From positions 1-6,276 of the forward strand of contig CAJQOE010000019.1 of the NCBI GenBank assembly GCA_905479885.1: a DNA stretch of 6,276 nt, written 5' to 3'. Numbering within the stretch: position 1 is the first letter of the stretch; each line of letters begins with the position of its first letter. Positions 1 through 6,275 of this stretch are shown piece by piece. Under the pieces are notes generated by a model. That model saw only the letters and a program-made list of their open reading frames with translations. It had not been told where the DNA came from and did no database searches. A program made the translations under genes and the position numbers. The DNA is from an uncultured Rickettsiaceae bacterium (GTDB taxonomy: Bacteria; Pseudomonadota; Alphaproteobacteria; Rickettsiales; Rickettsiaceae).

Positions 1-586
1 CAAAAAATGTAATTATTGGTATAGCCACTAAAATTGTAAAAAATTGTAGTTGGTTAGCAAATAATACAGATCTCAGCCCGCCAATTGTAGTATAAGCAAC
101 TATAATACCATAACTTAATATTACGCCCCATACGTAATCGACCTGCAATATATATTCAAATATACGTCCACTCACGCTAATTTGCGCTGCAACAAGTCCA
201 ACAGATACTAATATAGCTGATAAGCCAGAGATATAACGTCCTGGCGCGCCGTAATACACGCTCATTATATCGCCTACACTTTCAGCGCCATAATGTTTGA
301 CAAGTCTAGGTATTATATAGATGGCAATTAGTATATCTATGGGTATTGCAAAGAATAATCCATAGCTATAAGCAATATTTTCTGCAAAGGCCTTTTCTGC
401 TATACCAAACGTTGTCCCCCCGCCAATAGAGGAGGCGAATATGGTTGCTACGAGCACTAACTTGCCTTTACTGGCTTTATCGCTGATTCTAGAAAATCCT
501 TTGAACCCAGATTGTTTGGATTTTTGCAGTATTCCTATAGATAATAGGGCAACAAGATATGCAAATACTATAATAATATCTATCAT
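1..586 (-). CDS. Sodium:solute symporter (SSS family), N-terminal 195 residues; 3' end outside window
   Basis: I translated the minus strand from the ATG at 586-584. The frame stays open to base 1, giving 195 codons plus one base, so the gene is cut by the window edge. The product begins MIDIIIVFAYLVALLSIGIL, an N-terminal membrane helix. A glycine-rich helix follows at residues 46-61 (ATIFASSIGGGTTFG), typical of the first core helix of SSS transporters such as PutP. Further hydrophobic helices lie near 74-93, 119-136 and 151-168. The family signature GGxxxVxxxxxxQ is at 169-181 (GGLRSVLFANQLQ); the Asp usual in the Thr-Asp pair there is Asn178. The family takes up solutes such as proline, pantothenate or sugars with Na+. 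The substrate cannot be read from this part. The start overlaps the upstream ampG-like stop by 4 nt (ATGA) and no strong Shine-Dalgarno precedes it, so translational coupling is likely. Some SSS proteins carry a C-terminal histidine kinase; this cannot be excluded here. Confidence 0.85.
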   Translation of the reverse strand, partial: MIDIIIVFAYLVALLSIGILQKSKQSGFKGFSRISDKASKGKLVLVATIFASSIGGGTTFGIAEKAFAENIAYSYGLFFAIPIDILIAIYIIPRLVKHYGAESVGDIMSVYYGAPGRYISGLSAILVSVGLVAAQISVSGRIFEYILQVDYVWGVILSYGIIVAYTTIGGLRSVLFANQLQFFTILVAIPIITFF

Positions 587-1836
587 AATGTTTCTTTGGT
601 GTTCTGTTTATGCATTTTTTCTAAATATAGTATTAATATCAACGAGGGTACTGTAGCAAGAGTAGTAAAGATATAAAATATCGCCCACCCAAAGCTTGCA
701 ACTATATACCCAGAAATTGCAGGGAATATAGAGCGCGACAGCCCCATCATGGATGATAAAAAGGAGTATTGTGTAGCACGAAATTTACCTTGGCAAAGAG
801 ACGCAATAAAAGCAATATAAGCCGCCATGCTCATACCGCCACTGACACTCTCAAAGCCAGTAACTATAAATAATAGGTAAATGTCTTTGCCATAAATCTC
901 TTGAAAGACAAAGAGGATATGCGCTCCAGCATGTATTGATCCAAATAGTAATAAGCTATCATACAGGTTTTTTGTTTTCATCACATAACTAGCTATTAGT
1001 CCGCCAATCATTGCTGAAGTGACGCCAAATAGTTTGCCTGCCGTAGATATTTCAAATTCATCATAGCCAATATGTAATAAGAATGGATTTATCATCATAG
1101 TAATGAAGTTATCTGGCAAGCGATAAAGTATTAAAAACGCTAAAATTAGAATAATATATTTAGAGCTACCTAGGGGTTTAATTATTTTTGCAAATAAACT
1201 TTCTGTAGTGGATGGTTTATCAGATATATAAGTTTGTTCTTCTTCAATAGATATAAGGTTTTTTGAAAAAACTATTAGTAATATTGGAAAAATTATAATT
1301 ATAACGCTGAAGAGTTCATAAACTAAATTCCATTGTAAATATTGGGATATATAGATCGCCCCAGAGCTTGATATAAGCATACCAATTCTATAGCCAAACA
1401 CATATACTCCTGATATTTCTCCTTGCTGTCGTTTATGTACCATTTCAGTCCTCAACGCGCCCAGGATGGTGTCTTGAGCAGAGGCGAAAAAAGAAATCAT
1501 TAAACCACATATAGCAACCGGCATTAATTCATTTGCGGGGTTTAGTTTGCTCATAAGGTAGACACTAGTACTGAGGCAAATTTGTATTAGCACTATCCAA
1601 GATATGCGTTGGCCGAAGAGTTTATTTAATATAGGTAATTTTTTGGCATCAAATATAGGAGCCCAAAGGAAATTAATTGCATATGGTAACGAGACTAAGG
1701 CAAAGACGCCAATAGTTTTTATGTCTATATTTTCTTTAGATAGCCAGAAATTTAAGGTGTTGCCACTGATCATTAAAGCAAAACCGCTCATAAGGCCAAG
1801 AAGCCAGACGATAAAGAATGTCTTTTTAGTAAGCAT
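583..1836 (-). CDS. ampG: AmpG-like MFS permease (muropeptide transporter family)
   Basis: This is a complete 417-residue polytopic inner-membrane protein with about 12 predicted helices. The N-terminal half carries the AmpG pattern: SGNTLNFWL (24-32), TIGVFALVSLPYAINFLWAP (41-60) with Asp63 soon after, then GQRISW (75-80). ASAQD (118-122) matches the AmpG site where an acidic residue in the central half of the protein is essential in E. coli (Asp129 there), so Asp122 is its likely equivalent. The C-terminal half has ATQYSFLSS (354-362), another AmpG hallmark. Classical AmpG imports anhydromuropeptides for cell-wall recycling. E. coli AmpG has 491 residues and 14 helices; this shorter form resembles the small AmpG paralogues of Rickettsia, whose substrates may differ. 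AGGA at 1844-1841 lies 4 nt before the ATG and supports this start. The gene is transcribed divergently from tlc and its stop overlaps the start of the downstream SSS symporter. The family is well supported; the exact substrate is inferred. Confidence 0.85.
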   Translation of the reverse strand: MLTKKTFFIVWLLGLMSGFALMISGNTLNFWLSKENIDIKTIGVFALVSLPYAINFLWAPIFDAKKLPILNKLFGQRISWIVLIQICLSTSVYLMSKLNPANELMPVAICGLMISFFASAQDTILGALRTEMVHKRQQGEISGVYVFGYRIGMLISSSGAIYISQYLQWNLVYELFSVIIIIFPILLIVFSKNLISIEEEQTYISDKPSTTESLFAKIIKPLGSSKYIILILAFLILYRLPDNFITMMINPFLLHIGYDEFEISTAGKLFGVTSAMIGGLIASYVMKTKNLYDSLLLFGSIHAGAHILFVFQEIYGKDIYLLFIVTGFESVSGGMSMAAYIAFIASLCQGKFRATQYSFLSSMMGLSRSIFPAISGYIVASFGWAIFYIFTTLATVPSLILILYLEKMHKQNTKETL

Positions 1837-1840
1837 TAAT

Positions 1841-1844
1841 TCCT
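1841..1844 (-). promoter_or_regulatory. Ribosome binding site of the ampG-like gene
   Basis: On the minus strand AGGA is followed by ATTA and then the ATG at 1836. The 4-nt gap is short but usable, and it fixes the start chosen for the permease. Confidence 0.55.
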
Positions 1845-1865
1845 ATATTTAGAGATTAGCTGGAT

Positions 1866-1894
1866 AGTATCTACTTTAAAGACATAAGAGTCAA
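1866..1894 (-). promoter_or_regulatory. Probable sigma70-type promoter for the ampG-like / SSS unit
   Basis: On the minus strand TTGACT (1894-1889, 5 of 6 consensus matches) is separated by exactly 17 nt from GATACT (1871-1866, 4 of 6). Transcription would start near 1859, giving a leader of about 20 nt that still contains the AGGA ribosome binding site. This is a motif match only; AT-rich DNA yields false promoters easily. Confidence 0.5.
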
Positions 1895-1922
1895 TAAGAA
1901 TGGGTGTTGTAATTTGTTTTTA

Positions 1923-1951
1923 TTGACAGAGGCTTATATTTGCAATAGAAC
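1923..1951 (+). promoter_or_regulatory. Candidate sigma70-type promoter P1 for the tlc operon
   Basis: TTGACA (1923-1928) is a perfect -35 consensus. After a 17-nt spacer comes TAGAAC (1946-1951), a 4 of 6 match to the -10 box. Transcription would start near 1958, leaving a leader of about 49 nt that includes the palindrome next to the start codon. This is the best plus-strand promoter I see in the intergenic region. Confidence 0.5.
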
Positions 1952-1960
1952 TATTAGGTA

Positions 1961-1989
1961 TTTACATGGCTTGTAGATACTGTTTTAAG
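1961..1989 (+). promoter_or_regulatory. Alternative promoter P2 for tlc, close to the start codon
   Basis: TTTACA (1961-1966, 5 of 6) and TTTAAG (1984-1989, 4 of 6) are separated by 17 nt. If used, transcription would begin near 1996, inside the 14-bp palindrome, and the leader would be only about 11 nt. That would fit the lack of a Shine-Dalgarno sequence. It is weaker than P1 and speculative. Confidence 0.3.
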
Positions 1990-1993
1990 CAGT

Positions 1994-2007
1994 TTCAATA
2001 TATTGAA
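1994..2007. repeat. 14-bp perfect palindrome overlapping the tlc start codon
   Basis: TTCAATA (1994-2000) is followed directly by its reverse complement TATTGAA (2001-2007), and the last A is the first base of the tlc ATG. The symmetry stops at the next base pair out. With no loop it is a poor RNA hairpin, so a dimeric DNA-binding protein is the more natural reading. It fills the stretch where a ribosome binding site would normally be. Confidence 0.6.
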
Positions 2008-3539
2008 TGTCTAACACTCAAACGCTTACAATTTTAGATAAAATCAAAGACATTTTTTGGCCTATAGAGCGCTCAGAAATGAAGCTTTTTATGCCTATGG
2101 CATTGATGATGCTGTGCATGCTATTTAATTTTGGATCATTGCGATCTATAAAAGATAGTTTAGTGGTGCCTAATATTGGTGCTGAAGCTATTAGCTTTTT
2201 GAAGCTATGGTTGGTATTGCCATCAACGGTAATATTCACCATGTTATACGTAAAACTTAGTAACATGTTTGATTATGAGCATTTATTTTATCTTATAGTT
2301 TCTTGTTTTCTTGGTTTTTTTATATTATTTACCTATGTATTATTTCCATATCAAGATTTATATCACCCAAGTGAAGCTACGATATCATCGTTAATTGCCT
2401 CTTATCCGAATTTAAAGTGGTTTATATATATTTTTGGTAAATGGAGCTATGCATTAATGTATATTTTTTGCGAGCTGTGGAGCGTAGTAATTATTAACCT
2501 GCTATTTTGGCAATATGCTAATCATATTTTTGATACTAGGTCGGCAAAAAGATTTTACCCAATCCTAGGTATGCTTGGTAACGTGGGGTTGATTTTGGCT
2601 GGGAATGTTTTGATTGCATTTGCAGATATTTCTGGCGTTGCTGATGTTAACATAACAAGTAATTATGCAGATAATATAAATTTTCAGTGCGAAAGTGTGC
2701 TAAAGCCAATAATGCAAGTAATAATTTGTGCTGGTGTGCTGGCAATGGTTTTATATCGGTACATTAATCATTACATCTTGAAAAAAAGAAACATGAAGAG
2801 CGGATTTTCTGGGGCTAATGAAAATACCAAAACGACACTGTCTTTTATAGATAGTATCAAGCTTCTTATGCATTCGAAATATATAGGTCATATTGTGTTA
2901 TTAGTGTTGTGCTATGGCTTGTTGATTAATATTCTCGAAGGTCCATGGAAAGCAAAAGTGCGGGAGCTTTACCCTAATACAGTTGATTACTTATATTTTA
3001 TGGGACAGTTTAACATATGGATGGGGGTTTCGTGTGTTGTATTTATGGTGATCGGGAGTAACATTTTGCGTAGGCTATCTTGGTTGACTTCAGCGCTGAT
3101 AACGCCATATATGCTTACTTGTACTGGGTTGATATTTTTTGGTTTTGTAATATTTGCAAATGATATAACTTTCTTTAGCGACGGTGTTCATCCAATTTAT
3201 TTTGCGGTAATTGTGGGTGCAGTGCAGAATATATTGAGTAAATCAACGAAATACTCTTTGTTTGATTCAACTAAGGAAATGGCATATATACCGTTATCAT
3301 TAGAACTTCGAACTAAGGGTAAAGCGACTGTAGAAGTTATAGGATTAAAATTTGGCAAGTCGTTAGGGGCATTTATACAGTCATTTATGTTTATACTTAT
3401 GCCCATGGCCACTTTTGATTCAGTAACAGTATATTTACTCGGAGTGTTTGTGGTAATAGTTGGAGTTTGGATCTGGAATGTAAAAACTCTGAATAAAGAA
3501 TATGTGCAGTTAAGGGGCGTAGAAAATGAAATTAATTAA
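2007..3539 (+). CDS. tlc: ATP/ADP translocase (non-mitochondrial nucleotide transporter, Tlc/NTT family)
   Basis: This 510-residue inner-membrane antiporter exchanges host ATP for bacterial ADP. The N-terminus (IFWPIERSE, 16-24) and LRSIKDSLVV (45-54), ISFLKLWLVLPS (62-73), GKWSYA (144-149), CELW with LLFWQYAN (155-172), EGPWKAKVRELYP (311-323), MGQF (332-335), IGSNILRRLSWLT (349-361), SKSTKYSLFD (411-420), EMAYIPL (424-430) and VEVIGLKFGKSLGAFIQS (442-459) follow Rickettsia Tlc1 closely, from memory. Charged residues matching those shown to be essential in plant NTT1 are visible: Lys49, Glu156, Glu311 and probably Lys451. About 11-12 helices are expected; Tlc1 is 498 residues. A polar stretch at 208-231 looks about ten residues longer than in Tlc1. 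Paralogues import other nucleotides, so strict ATP/ADP specificity is inferred. A stop codon directly precedes the ATG, so no earlier in-frame start exists, and no Shine-Dalgarno is seen. It is probably the first gene of an operon, overlapping the next gene by 14 nt. Confidence 0.95.
   Translation: MSNTQTLTILDKIKDIFWPIERSEMKLFMPMALMMLCMLFNFGSLRSIKDSLVVPNIGAEAISFLKLWLVLPSTVIFTMLYVKLSNMFDYEHLFYLIVSCFLGFFILFTYVLFPYQDLYHPSEATISSLIASYPNLKWFIYIFGKWSYALMYIFCELWSVVIINLLFWQYANHIFDTRSAKRFYPILGMLGNVGLILAGNVLIAFADISGVADVNITSNYADNINFQCESVLKPIMQVIICAGVLAMVLYRYINHYILKKRNMKSGFSGANENTKTTLSFIDSIKLLMHSKYIGHIVLLVLCYGLLINILEGPWKAKVRELYPNTVDYLYFMGQFNIWMGVSCVVFMVIGSNILRRLSWLTSALITPYMLTCTGLIFFGFVIFANDITFFSDGVHPIYFAVIVGAVQNILSKSTKYSLFDSTKEMAYIPLSLELRTKGKATVEVIGLKFGKSLGAFIQSFMFILMPMATFDSVTVYLLGVFVVIVGVWIWNVKTLNKEYVQLRGVENEIN
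3511..3517 (+). promoter_or_regulatory. Ribosome binding site of the DUF2125-like gene, inside the end of tlc
   Basis: TAAGGGG lies within the last codons of tlc, 8 nt before the ATG at 3526. It supports that start despite the 14-nt overlap. The same heptamer precedes the next gene. Confidence 0.65.
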
Positions 3540-5283
3540 ATTTATAGTAATAATTTTAGTATTGTTGTTAGCTGCAATTTCTGGGGTTTGGTATTATGCA
3601 ACAAATCACGTGGCAAATGAAATAAACACTAAATATGCCGGGCAAAAATTTGCTGTAAAAGGAATTGATAAAAATGATTATTTTATTACTTTCGATAAAG
3701 CTGTTCCTGCTGGTTTTCCATTTAAAATATCTTGGGAATTTAATGGTTGGGCAGAAGAAAGTCGATCAGCAAAAATCTCATACTCCTCTCCTATTAAATT
3801 AGGGTACGATTTATTGTTGCAACAAATTTTTGTAAGTTATGATGGAGAAATCAAGTCTGCATACAAGCCTGAAAAACATGGGTTTGGCTCAAAAATAAAG
3901 GTGAATGATTACAATATTAAGGTTGATCTGCCATTGAGTCGTTCATTAGTTGATACGTTGAAAAATATGCAAGATCCTGTAGAAATAGTGAACCATTTGG
4001 GTAGTATTAACGTTTCTAGTAAAAAAGTAGAGATTTTTGATTTAATTGATGATGAAAAATTCTATGATAAAGAATATGAGCGCTTAAAGTTAACGTTCGT
4101 TCCACAAAAAGAATATAAAACTTTAGAGGATTTATTAGCTAATATCCCGCAACATTACACAGTAGATTATATTGTAAAAATGCATCCGATGAAGGCTACA
4201 CCTAGACGCTTGCCTGTTAGCTTGTTTTATGGATTCTCTGCATTGCCATCAGGTATTGATATGGCAGCTAGTGCAGTAATAAAAACAGCTGGTAATAATA
4301 TAGATGAGATAAAAAAAGGTCTTGATATAAAGGCTGATATAGTTTGTGATTCTTCGTATGCTAATATACAAAAATTTAAGATTTTATATAAAGCTGGTAA
4401 TGATGTTGCTGGTCGTGATTATGTGCTAGATACAAATTCAAAGATACATGTAAAAGCTGGTATGTTCGATGAAATATTCTCTAGTTATAATAGAATAGCG
4501 CTACAGGTTATCGCTTCTCCGGTAGGGCGTATAGTAGATAAAGAAATTCAGTATATTATCGCTAATAAAGATAAATTTAGGTTTAAAGATCTTGAAAATA
4601 GTGACTATGATTTTAATTTAAAAATGAACTCATCGTTCAAGCAGAATAAAATCTATGTAAAACTTGATGATTTTAGTGTTTTCTCAAAAGATTCAGGGTT
4701 TAAACTTCAGCATGAAATGGAGACCGAAGCGACTCGTGATAAAAAATGGTTTGCTAAAGGCTTGCTTTACGTGAAGAATTATCCTGAAGTAATAGATTTT
4801 ACATCTGGATACATATATAGATTTGGTAAATTTAGATTTTTGTCTGAAGAGGCTAGAGCTCTTTATGTTGATGTGAACACTGAATTTTTAAAGAGTATTT
4901 CAGATCATCCAGATTCTACTTCTAATGATTTGAGTTTTGAATATTTAATTAATTCCAAGAATCTAGATAAAATGCAATTTGGCAGTGTCCAAGCTGATAA
5001 AATACTTCAGTTATACACGTTGATGCTATATAAGAAATTATTTGGCAAAGTAGGGCATGGAGGTGATGTGTTGTCTAGAATGCAAGAAATTATACCAGAT
5101 ATAAATGCTAATGACCCTATATTGCAGCAAATTTTACCAAAAATTTCTGGTGATGCGGTAGGTAGATCCATTCAGAAAGAGATTGATAAAGCGCTGCCAA
5201 GTGATGCTAAAAAGGCAATTAATAAACTGTTACCTAAGGGTGTTTTTAATGGTAAGGATTTACTAAAAAATCTGAATAAGTAA
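3526..5283 (+). CDS. Membrane-anchored protein of unknown function, DUF2125-like
   Basis: The protein has 585 residues. Residues 4-24 form one hydrophobic helix after a short Lys-containing N-terminus, which suggests an uncleaved anchor or signal peptide with the rest in the periplasm. There is no lipobox cysteine. The remainder is hydrophilic and rich in Lys, Asp and alternating polar/hydrophobic stretches that suggest beta structure. The motif PAGFPFKISWEF (61-72) resembles the GFPF segment of alphaproteobacterial DUF2125 proteins; DUF945/YdgA-type proteins have a similar layout and are an alternative. No catalytic motif is recognised. The C-terminal part (about 530-585) is helical and rich in Lys, Asp and Leu. 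The start is supported by TAAGGGG 8 nt upstream. The gene overlaps tlc by 14 nt and ends 11 nt before the polyprenyl synthase, so it is probably co-transcribed and translationally coupled. The coding call is very safe; the family is tentative and I assign no function. Confidence 0.65.
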   Translation: MKLIKFIVIILVLLLAAISGVWYYATNHVANEINTKYAGQKFAVKGIDKNDYFITFDKAVPAGFPFKISWEFNGWAEESRSAKISYSSPIKLGYDLLLQQIFVSYDGEIKSAYKPEKHGFGSKIKVNDYNIKVDLPLSRSLVDTLKNMQDPVEIVNHLGSINVSSKKVEIFDLIDDEKFYDKEYERLKLTFVPQKEYKTLEDLLANIPQHYTVDYIVKMHPMKATPRRLPVSLFYGFSALPSGIDMAASAVIKTAGNNIDEIKKGLDIKADIVCDSSYANIQKFKILYKAGNDVAGRDYVLDTNSKIHVKAGMFDEIFSSYNRIALQVIASPVGRIVDKEIQYIIANKDKFRFKDLENSDYDFNLKMNSSFKQNKIYVKLDDFSVFSKDSGFKLQHEMETEATRDKKWFAKGLLYVKNYPEVIDFTSGYIYRFGKFRFLSEEARALYVDVNTEFLKSISDHPDSTSNDLSFEYLINSKNLDKMQFGSVQADKILQLYTLMLYKKLFGKVGHGGDVLSRMQEIIPDINANDPILQQILPKISGDAVGRSIQKEIDKALPSDAKKAINKLLPKGVFNGKDLLKNLNK

Positions 5284-5287
5284 GGGG
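5281..5287 (+). promoter_or_regulatory. Ribosome binding site that fixes the TTG start of the polyprenyl synthase
   Basis: TAAGGGG starts with the stop codon of the preceding gene and ends 7 nt before TTG at 5295. The next in-frame ATG (5346) would remove 17 residues that align with the N-terminus of E. coli IspB, so TTG is the better start. Confidence 0.7.
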
Positions 5288-5294
5288 TATTCAT

Positions 5295-6275
5295 TTGAAC
5301 TTAATCAAGGAAATTCATAGTTATTTATCTGATGATATAAAATCAATGAACACATTGATTGTGGATAATTTAGCAGTGGATGAGGAACTTATTACTTTAG
5401 TTAGTAATCATTTAGCTAATTCTGGTGGTAAACGTATGCGTCCGGTATTGACTATCTTATCTGCTAAAATGTTTGGCTATGAGGGGGGTGATGCAATAAG
5501 ATTAGCATCAGCTGTGGAATTTATTCATATGGCCACTTTGCTGCATGATGATGTAGTAGATGGTAGCAAAATGAGACGTTTTTTACCATCAGCTAATGTG
5601 CTTTGGGGTAATAAAGCTAGTATCTTGGTTGGGGATTTTCTTTTTAGCCAATCTTTTAAAATGATTGTTTCAACACAGTTAATGCCAGCCTTAGTGGTTT
5701 TATCTAATGCATCTGCTGTAATAGCAGAGGGAGAAGTATCACAACTGGCGCAGTTGGAACAAAAAAAGCTACTGTCGGAAAAAGAATATTTGGATATAAT
5801 TAATGCCAAAACAGCAGAGCTTTTTGGCTCTGCATGTGAAGTTGGTGCCATTGTAGCTGGTAGAGAAGATTGCGCAAAAGACTTAAAAGAATTTGGTCTG
5901 CGCCTTGGAAATATTTTTCAAATAGCTGATGATGCTTTGGACTATTTTGGTGATAGCGACAAAGTAGGAAAAAATGTAGGTGATGATTTTTATGAAGGCA
6001 AAATAACATTGCCTTTGATTTTGCTTGCGAAGAAAATGTCAGGAGTAGATGGTAGAAAATTGCAAAAATTGTTTGCAGGAAAAGAACGTTCTGTAGATGA
6101 TTTTACATGGGTAAAGAATTTAATGCAGCAATATAATTTACAAGATGATATAATATTATATTTACAGGATATTAAACAAAATGCATATGATGCGCTGGAA
6201 AGAATTGATACTCAAAATAAGTGCAAAGAATATTTAAAAAGTTTAGTAGAATTCGCAATTAGTAGAACGCATTGA
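5295..6275 (+). CDS. ispB: Long-chain all-trans polyprenyl diphosphate synthase (octaprenyl type, IspB-like)
   Basis: This 326-residue soluble enzyme condenses isopentenyl diphosphate units onto an allylic primer to make the side chain of ubiquinone. All trans-prenyltransferase motifs are present: GGKRMRP (44-50) for diphosphate binding, the first Asp-rich motif HDDVVD (Asp85, Asp86, Asp89) followed by MRR (93-95), Lys172-Thr173, and the second motif FQIADDALD (Asp212, Asp213, Asp216) with GKNVGDDFYEGKITLPL (225-241). The residue five before the first Asp is the small Ala80, as in E. coli IspB, which favours a long product over farnesyl diphosphate. E. coli IspB has 323 residues and the N-termini align. 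The start is TTG with TAAGGGG 7 nt upstream. The gene is probably third in the tlc operon, and its stop lies one base before the window edge. Exact chain length is inferred. Confidence 0.93.
   Translation: MNLIKEIHSYLSDDIKSMNTLIVDNLAVDEELITLVSNHLANSGGKRMRPVLTILSAKMFGYEGGDAIRLASAVEFIHMATLLHDDVVDGSKMRRFLPSANVLWGNKASILVGDFLFSQSFKMIVSTQLMPALVVLSNASAVIAEGEVSQLAQLEQKKLLSEKEYLDIINAKTAELFGSACEVGAIVAGREDCAKDLKEFGLRLGNIFQIADDALDYFGDSDKVGKNVGDDFYEGKITLPLILLAKKMSGVDGRKLQKLFAGKERSVDDFTWVKNLMQQYNLQDDIILYLQDIKQNAYDALERIDTQNKCKEYLKSLVEFAISRTH

Larger units (their letters stand above)
1866..1981. repeat. 9-bp inverted repeat AGTATCTAC ... GTAGATACT in the divergent intergenic region
   Basis: AGTATCTAC at 1866-1874 and its exact reverse complement GTAGATACT at 1973-1981 face each other about 98 bp apart. 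The left copy contains the predicted -10 box of the ampG-like gene (GATACT on the minus strand). The right copy lies 25 bp before the tlc start codon. The separation is too long for a terminator-type hairpin. It could be a pair of binding sites for a regulator shared by both units, or chance. Confidence 0.4.

Noticed and set aside
441..656. Plus-strand reading frame of 71 codons
   Set aside because: It lies antisense across the SSS symporter start and the ampG-like 3' end, has no recognisable motif, and the minus-strand genes explain this stretch fully.
1604..1852. Plus-strand reading frame of 82 codons
   Set aside because: It is antisense to the AmpG N-terminal region, where the conserved AmpG motifs are on the minus strand.
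1837..2006. Possible small RNA, tRNA or riboswitch in the divergent intergenic region
   Set aside because: I found no cloverleaf, no long stem and no run of T after a GC-rich hairpin; promoters and short repeats are all I can support.
2018..2266. Minus-strand reading frame of 82 codons
   Set aside because: It is antisense to the conserved N-terminus of tlc and has no family signature.
3197..3412. Minus-strand reading frame of 71 codons
   Set aside because: It is antisense to the conserved C-terminal part of tlc and has no motif or ribosome binding site that I recognise.
5525..5851. Minus-strand reading frame of 108 codons
   Set aside because: It covers the catalytic motifs of the polyprenyl synthase on the opposite strand; the Ser/Cys-rich product looks like a shadow translation.
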